DNA of 6,337 bases, taken from contig VYCX01000564.1 of NCBI GenBank assembly GCA_009843725.1, forward strand, positions 1 to 6,337. The letters run 5' to 3'. Below, in pieces: positions 6,041-6,337 of the stretch. This DNA comes from Boseongicola sp. SB0675_bin_26 (lineage in GTDB: Bacteria > Pseudomonadota > Alphaproteobacteria > Rhodobacterales > Rhodobacteraceae). Numbering within the stretch: the stretch's first letter is position 1; each line of letters opens with the position of its first letter. A model generated the notes under the pieces. That model ran no database searches, was not told the DNA's origin, and saw only the letters and a program-made list of their open reading frames with translations. The translations under genes and the position numbers were made by a program.

Positions 6041-6246
6041 TTCCCGAGAACATCCGTCAGGAGCGCCTTGCTGCGTTCCGCCATCTTGCCTCGGTCGAGG
6101 AATCCCGCAAGTTCGGAGGCCAGCTGGTCCTGAAGTTCCTCCAGCTTCTCGCGTCGCGCCAGCACCCGGGCGCCGAGCAGGATCAGCCGGCGCGTCCGTT
6201 CGCGCCGGGCCTGTTCCGCCCTTTCCGAGCCTCTGCACGCGGTCAT
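6037..6246 (-). CDS. Small basic protein resembling mobilisation/conjugation accessory proteins (MobC/TraD-like)
   Basis: The 69-residue product is basic and helical: ERAEQARRERTRRLILLGAR is followed by VLARREKLEELQDQLASELA and a tail LLTDVLGK. The R-x-R-TRR-(hydrophobic)-LGA core resembles small conjugation proteins of alphaproteobacterial plasmids and elements, which bind near the transfer origin and assist the relaxase. No ribosome site is convincing before the ATG at 6246; the frame stays open upstream to the window edge (FQATLEDGAAAGVRQKAAEG at the far end), so the true start may lie beyond 6337 or the extension may be the end of another gene. Its stop overlaps the GTG of the next small gene. 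The assignment rests on a short motif and is uncertain. Confidence 0.45.
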   Translation of the reverse strand: MTACRGSERAEQARRERTRRLILLGARVLARREKLEELQDQLASELAGFLDRGKMAERSKALLTDVLGK

Positions 6247-6337
6247 GACAACCCCATGCCCCGGATCCCCGAGGAACCCCTCCGCGGCTTTTTGGCGGAC
6301 GCCCGCTGCCGCGCCGTCTTCAAGCGTTGCCTGGAAC

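Noticed and set aside
5880..6248. 122-codon plus-strand frame at the right end
   Set aside because: Ser/Pro/Arg-rich composition and no motif; the minus-strand frames here have better protein character and a GTGA overlap.
1..6337. CRISPR array, tRNA, rRNA, transposase
   Set aside because: I saw no regularly spaced repeats, no cloverleaf or ribosomal sequence and no transposase motifs on either strand.

Overview
The window looks like chromosome from a GC-rich alphaproteobacterium, most likely of the Rhodobacterales. The omega subunit (N-terminus [17 protein letters not shown]) and the short 16-strand-type porin are both of the kind I associate with Rhodobacter and Roseobacter relatives. This placement is from memory of family sequences, not from a search.

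Left third (1-1897): a housekeeping block. On the minus strand, rpoZ (751-1107) is followed after 28 bases by the start of a RelA/SpoT-type (p)ppGpp enzyme (722 down to the window edge). This is the familiar rpoZ-spoT arrangement, linking RNA polymerase to the stringent response. Divergent from it on the plus strand is a NYN (LabA/DUF88-like) ribonuclease-fold protein (1343-1897). The 235-base gap between them should hold both promoters.

Middle (1898-3144): about 1.25 kb with no intact recognisable gene. Its left part holds the wreck of a toxin-antitoxin pair. It contains the C-terminal half of a PIN-family toxin (end at 2250), whose stop overlaps the ATG of what looks like a dead ribbon-helix-helix antitoxin, closed after six codons. 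Further right are a set of AACTTG/CAAGTT repeats able to form alternative stem-loops, a doubtful 55-residue ORF, and an AT-richer promoter region with two palindromes.

Right-centre (3145-5720): the accessory cell-surface unit. A small outer-membrane porin (3145-4008) is followed after 68 bases by a 528-residue lipoprotein (4077-5663). The lipoprotein has a Gly-rich segment after the lipid-anchoring Cys, an alanine-rich helical segment, and a C-terminal beta-rich domain resembling the barrel domain of transferrin-binding-protein-B-like lipoproteins. A strong intrinsic terminator (5691-5720) closes the unit. Nothing of clear terminator quality lies between the two genes, so co-transcription is plausible. 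The pairing suggests a surface binding protein working beside a general diffusion channel, but the ligand is unknown.

Right end (5721-6337): minus-strand material of a different character. A small basic protein (6037-6246, possibly longer upstream) resembles conjugation or mobilisation accessory proteins. Its stop overlaps the GTG start of a 67-residue single-span membrane protein (5837-6040). This may be the edge of an integrated mobile element or a remnant of one.
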